NCBI GenBank assembly: GCA_017849575.1
Contig: JAFIGV010000019.1
Coordinates: 434,001 to 498,000, forward strand
From: Flavipsychrobacter sp.
Lineage (GTDB): Bacteria > Bacteroidota > Bacteroidia > Chitinophagales > Chitinophagaceae
Direction of reading: 5' to 3'
DNA length: 64,000 bases
The notes below the pieces were generated by a model, which saw only the letters and a program-made list of their open reading frames with translations, was not told where the DNA came from and did not search any database. Positions 63,033 to 64,000 of this stretch are shown here, piece by piece. The first letter of the stretch is position 1. The number at the start of each line of letters is the position of its first letter. The position numbers were made by a program, and so were the translations under genes.

Positions 63033-63050
63033 AATCCCAATGGGATCACA
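63033..63050 (+). repeat. partial direct repeat of the tRNA-Lys 3' end (att-like)
   Basis: AATCCCAATGGGATCACA (63033-63050) matches AGTCCCAACGGGATCACA (62863-62880) at 16 of 18 bases, covering the end of the T arm, the acceptor strand and two bases beyond. Such duplications mark the far end of elements that integrate at tRNA 3' ends. Confidence 0.65.
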
Positions 63051-63057
63051 GAATGTG

Positions 63058-63084
63058 AAAGCCCCCTCAGAGTGGCTTTTGTGT
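63058..63084 (+). terminator. terminator-like hairpin after the tRNA-end repeat
   Basis: AAAGCC (63058-63063) and GGCTTT (63074-63079), ten-base loop, then TGTGTTTT. It converges on the gene whose stop is at 63112. Confidence 0.5.
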
Positions 63085-63111
63085 TTTATCTTCTTGTTAC
63101 TATCGAACAGC

Positions 63112-64000
63112 CTATAATAACCCACGCAGGTGAGCAATGATAGACAGTATGAATATAACAAACGCAACGATAGCACCGATCAACCATTCCTTATTGCTCG
63201 TCAGCCATGTTGGACTACGTTTAACGATTGCAGTTTCAACTGGCGTGGTTAGACGCTCATATGCTTCTATCGCAGCCGCCACACTTATTTCCTGATTTTG
63301 TCTTTTGTAGAAATCCTGTGAAATGCGCTCTCGATGGAATTCTATGTGCCGCGCAAATGCTGCACTAGAAAAACTGCTGTACATGGCGGACAACGCCTCT
63401 GTAATTGCTTTTAGGTTGCTAACGTTCTTCATTGCAACAGCATAGAGAATGGCATATACCGCATCTTCTATTGAGTCGGGAAAACGCAGTGTTTCGTGTA
63501 GGTTGTTGACGTACGTAAACTTCAATACTTCCATCAATATTGGCACAATTTCGGCGATGGGCATGTCAGGTGCATGTTGGATAATTACATCCTGATTATG
63601 TTCAAAAGGTGTGATGCTTTTCGCTAGTATGAAGTTCCGCCAGTACTGCAATGCCCGAATCTCCCCAAGCTGCATTAGCAACCTGCACGCATGAATTCTG
63701 TTCACGTCCGGCTGTTCAGGTGTGGAAAGAACTCCTAATAAAATTGGCCTTGCCAATTCTGGAGCGCTGTCTTTTGCTTTCTCAATCAGATGCCAATTCC
63801 AGGATGCATAGTGCTCTACGTTTGTGGGAATTGCAAGGTGCTCTTCAAAATCTTGCACTTTACCGCCTAAATCAAAATAATAGTCCGTTAGCCGTGCACG
63901 GCCAATCGAAGTCAAATATTGATTAGTGATGATAGTTTGGTAAAGCTTAGGAACGCATTCTGCATAATGCAGATGATGGCAAATAGACAAGTGAACTTCA
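63112..64000 (-). CDS. unrecognised tail-anchored protein (partial, 5' end beyond the window)
   Basis: The minus-strand frame is open from the stop at 63112 to the right edge (through GAA-GTT-CAC upstream of a possible TTG at 63990), so at least 296 codons belong to it and the N-terminus is missing or begins near the edge. The visible part is helical with repeat-like stretches (ELARPILLGVLSTPE, NRIHACRLLMQLGEIRALQYW) that resemble HEAT-type repeats, and ends in a single membrane helix with a short tail (LIGAIVAFVIFILSIIAHLRGLL in part: AFVIFILSIIAHLRGLL). I do not recognise it. Its base composition and position beside the tRNA-end repeat suggest an accessory gene. Confidence 0.6.
   Translation of the reverse strand, partial: EVHLSICHHLHYAECVPKLYQTIITNQYLTSIGRARLTDYYFDLGGKVQDFEEHLAIPTNVEHYASWNWHLIEKAKDSAPELARPILLGVLSTPEQPDVNRIHACRLLMQLGEIRALQYWRNFILAKSITPFEHNQDVIIQHAPDMPIAEIVPILMEVLKFTYVNNLHETLRFPDSIEDAVYAILYAVAMKNVSNLKAITEALSAMYSSFSSAAFARHIEFHRERISQDFYKRQNQEISVAAAIEAYERLTTPVETAIVKRSPTWLTSNKEWLIGAIVAFVIFILSIIAHLRGLL

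Noticed and set aside
62749-63117. Plus-strand ORF of 122 codons across tRNA-Lys
   Set aside because: It reads through the tRNA (LVAQLVEQ..., GSSPNGIT...), its terminator and the tRNA-end repeat; no codon or family support.

Overview
The window is a chromosomal segment of a Bacteroidota bacterium, most likely of the Chitinophagaceae or a close relative. Direct signs are the type IX secretion genes porV, porU and gldJ, secreted proteins with type IX sorting domains (types A and B), many signal-peptide and lipobox proteins, BshC for bacillithiol, a very short AtpC, and promoters of the Bacteroidota form TTTG-N19-TAnnTTTG rather than the E. coli form. Clear Shine-Dalgarno sequences are rare and several genes seem to start on TTG or GTG.

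Layout. 1-4.1 kb: the start of an Mpl/MurC-like ligase running off the left edge, a tiny lipoprotein, a HepT-MntA (HEPN-MNT) toxin-antitoxin pair, a PhaB-type reductase, a 2-oxoglutarate/Fe oxygenase family protein and a lipoprotein. 4.1-9.8 kb: dapD, an MscS channel, an MlaE permease, an ABC-F ATPase and a LolA-like secreted protein. 9.8-19 kb: the envelope block porV, porU, gldJ, murF, zapA and lspA. 19-26.8 kb: atpD-atpC interrupted by a GC-rich hairpin element, a GT-C membrane glycosyltransferase, a LolC/E-like permease, an acyltransferase-like protein, then grpE-dnaJ. 26.8-34 kb: a large type B sorted secreted protein, tRNA-Trp-secE-nusG, an outer membrane barrel, bshC and radC. 34-42 kb: a secreted phytase-like/PhoX-like protein, a di-haem peroxidase with a small c-type cytochrome, and small membrane, lipo- and DUF4145 proteins. 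42-49.3 kb: mlaD-ostA, aspartokinase, a membrane glycosyltransferase-like protein and hscA. 49.3-54 kb: a secreted acidic-tail protein, an ECF sigma / anti-sigma-like / Spy-like operon, an AAA-DUF4143 ATPase, a small membrane protein and mnmD. 54-58.5 kb: a PEGA-like protein, a stand-alone LuxR-type HTH protein facing a palindrome-bearing intergenic region, a frameshifted lipoprotein, a multi-TM protein, a histidine kinase and a NarL-type response regulator. 58.5-64 kb: a TPR lipoprotein, rpe, a TonB-dependent receptor, tRNA-Lys with a partial 3'-end duplication, and an unrecognised tail-anchored protein that runs off the right edge.

Most of the window is ordinary core genome devoted to the envelope: peptidoglycan precursors (mpl, dapD, murF, aspartokinase), lipoprotein maturation and traffic (lspA, LolC/E-like, LolA-like), lipid or LPS transport (mlaE, mlaD, ostA) and type IX export. 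The places that best repay a second look are the tRNA-Lys duplication beside an unknown gene, the regulatory block at 55.2-58.4 kb (palindromic operator, one-base frameshift, kinase/regulator pair), the HepT-MntA pair, the phosphatase-like fusion at 34 kb, and the detachment of trnW-secE-nusG from the ribosomal protein genes. I did not find a convincing wholly new defence or mobile system inside the window. All calls are from reading the sequence; no database search was run.
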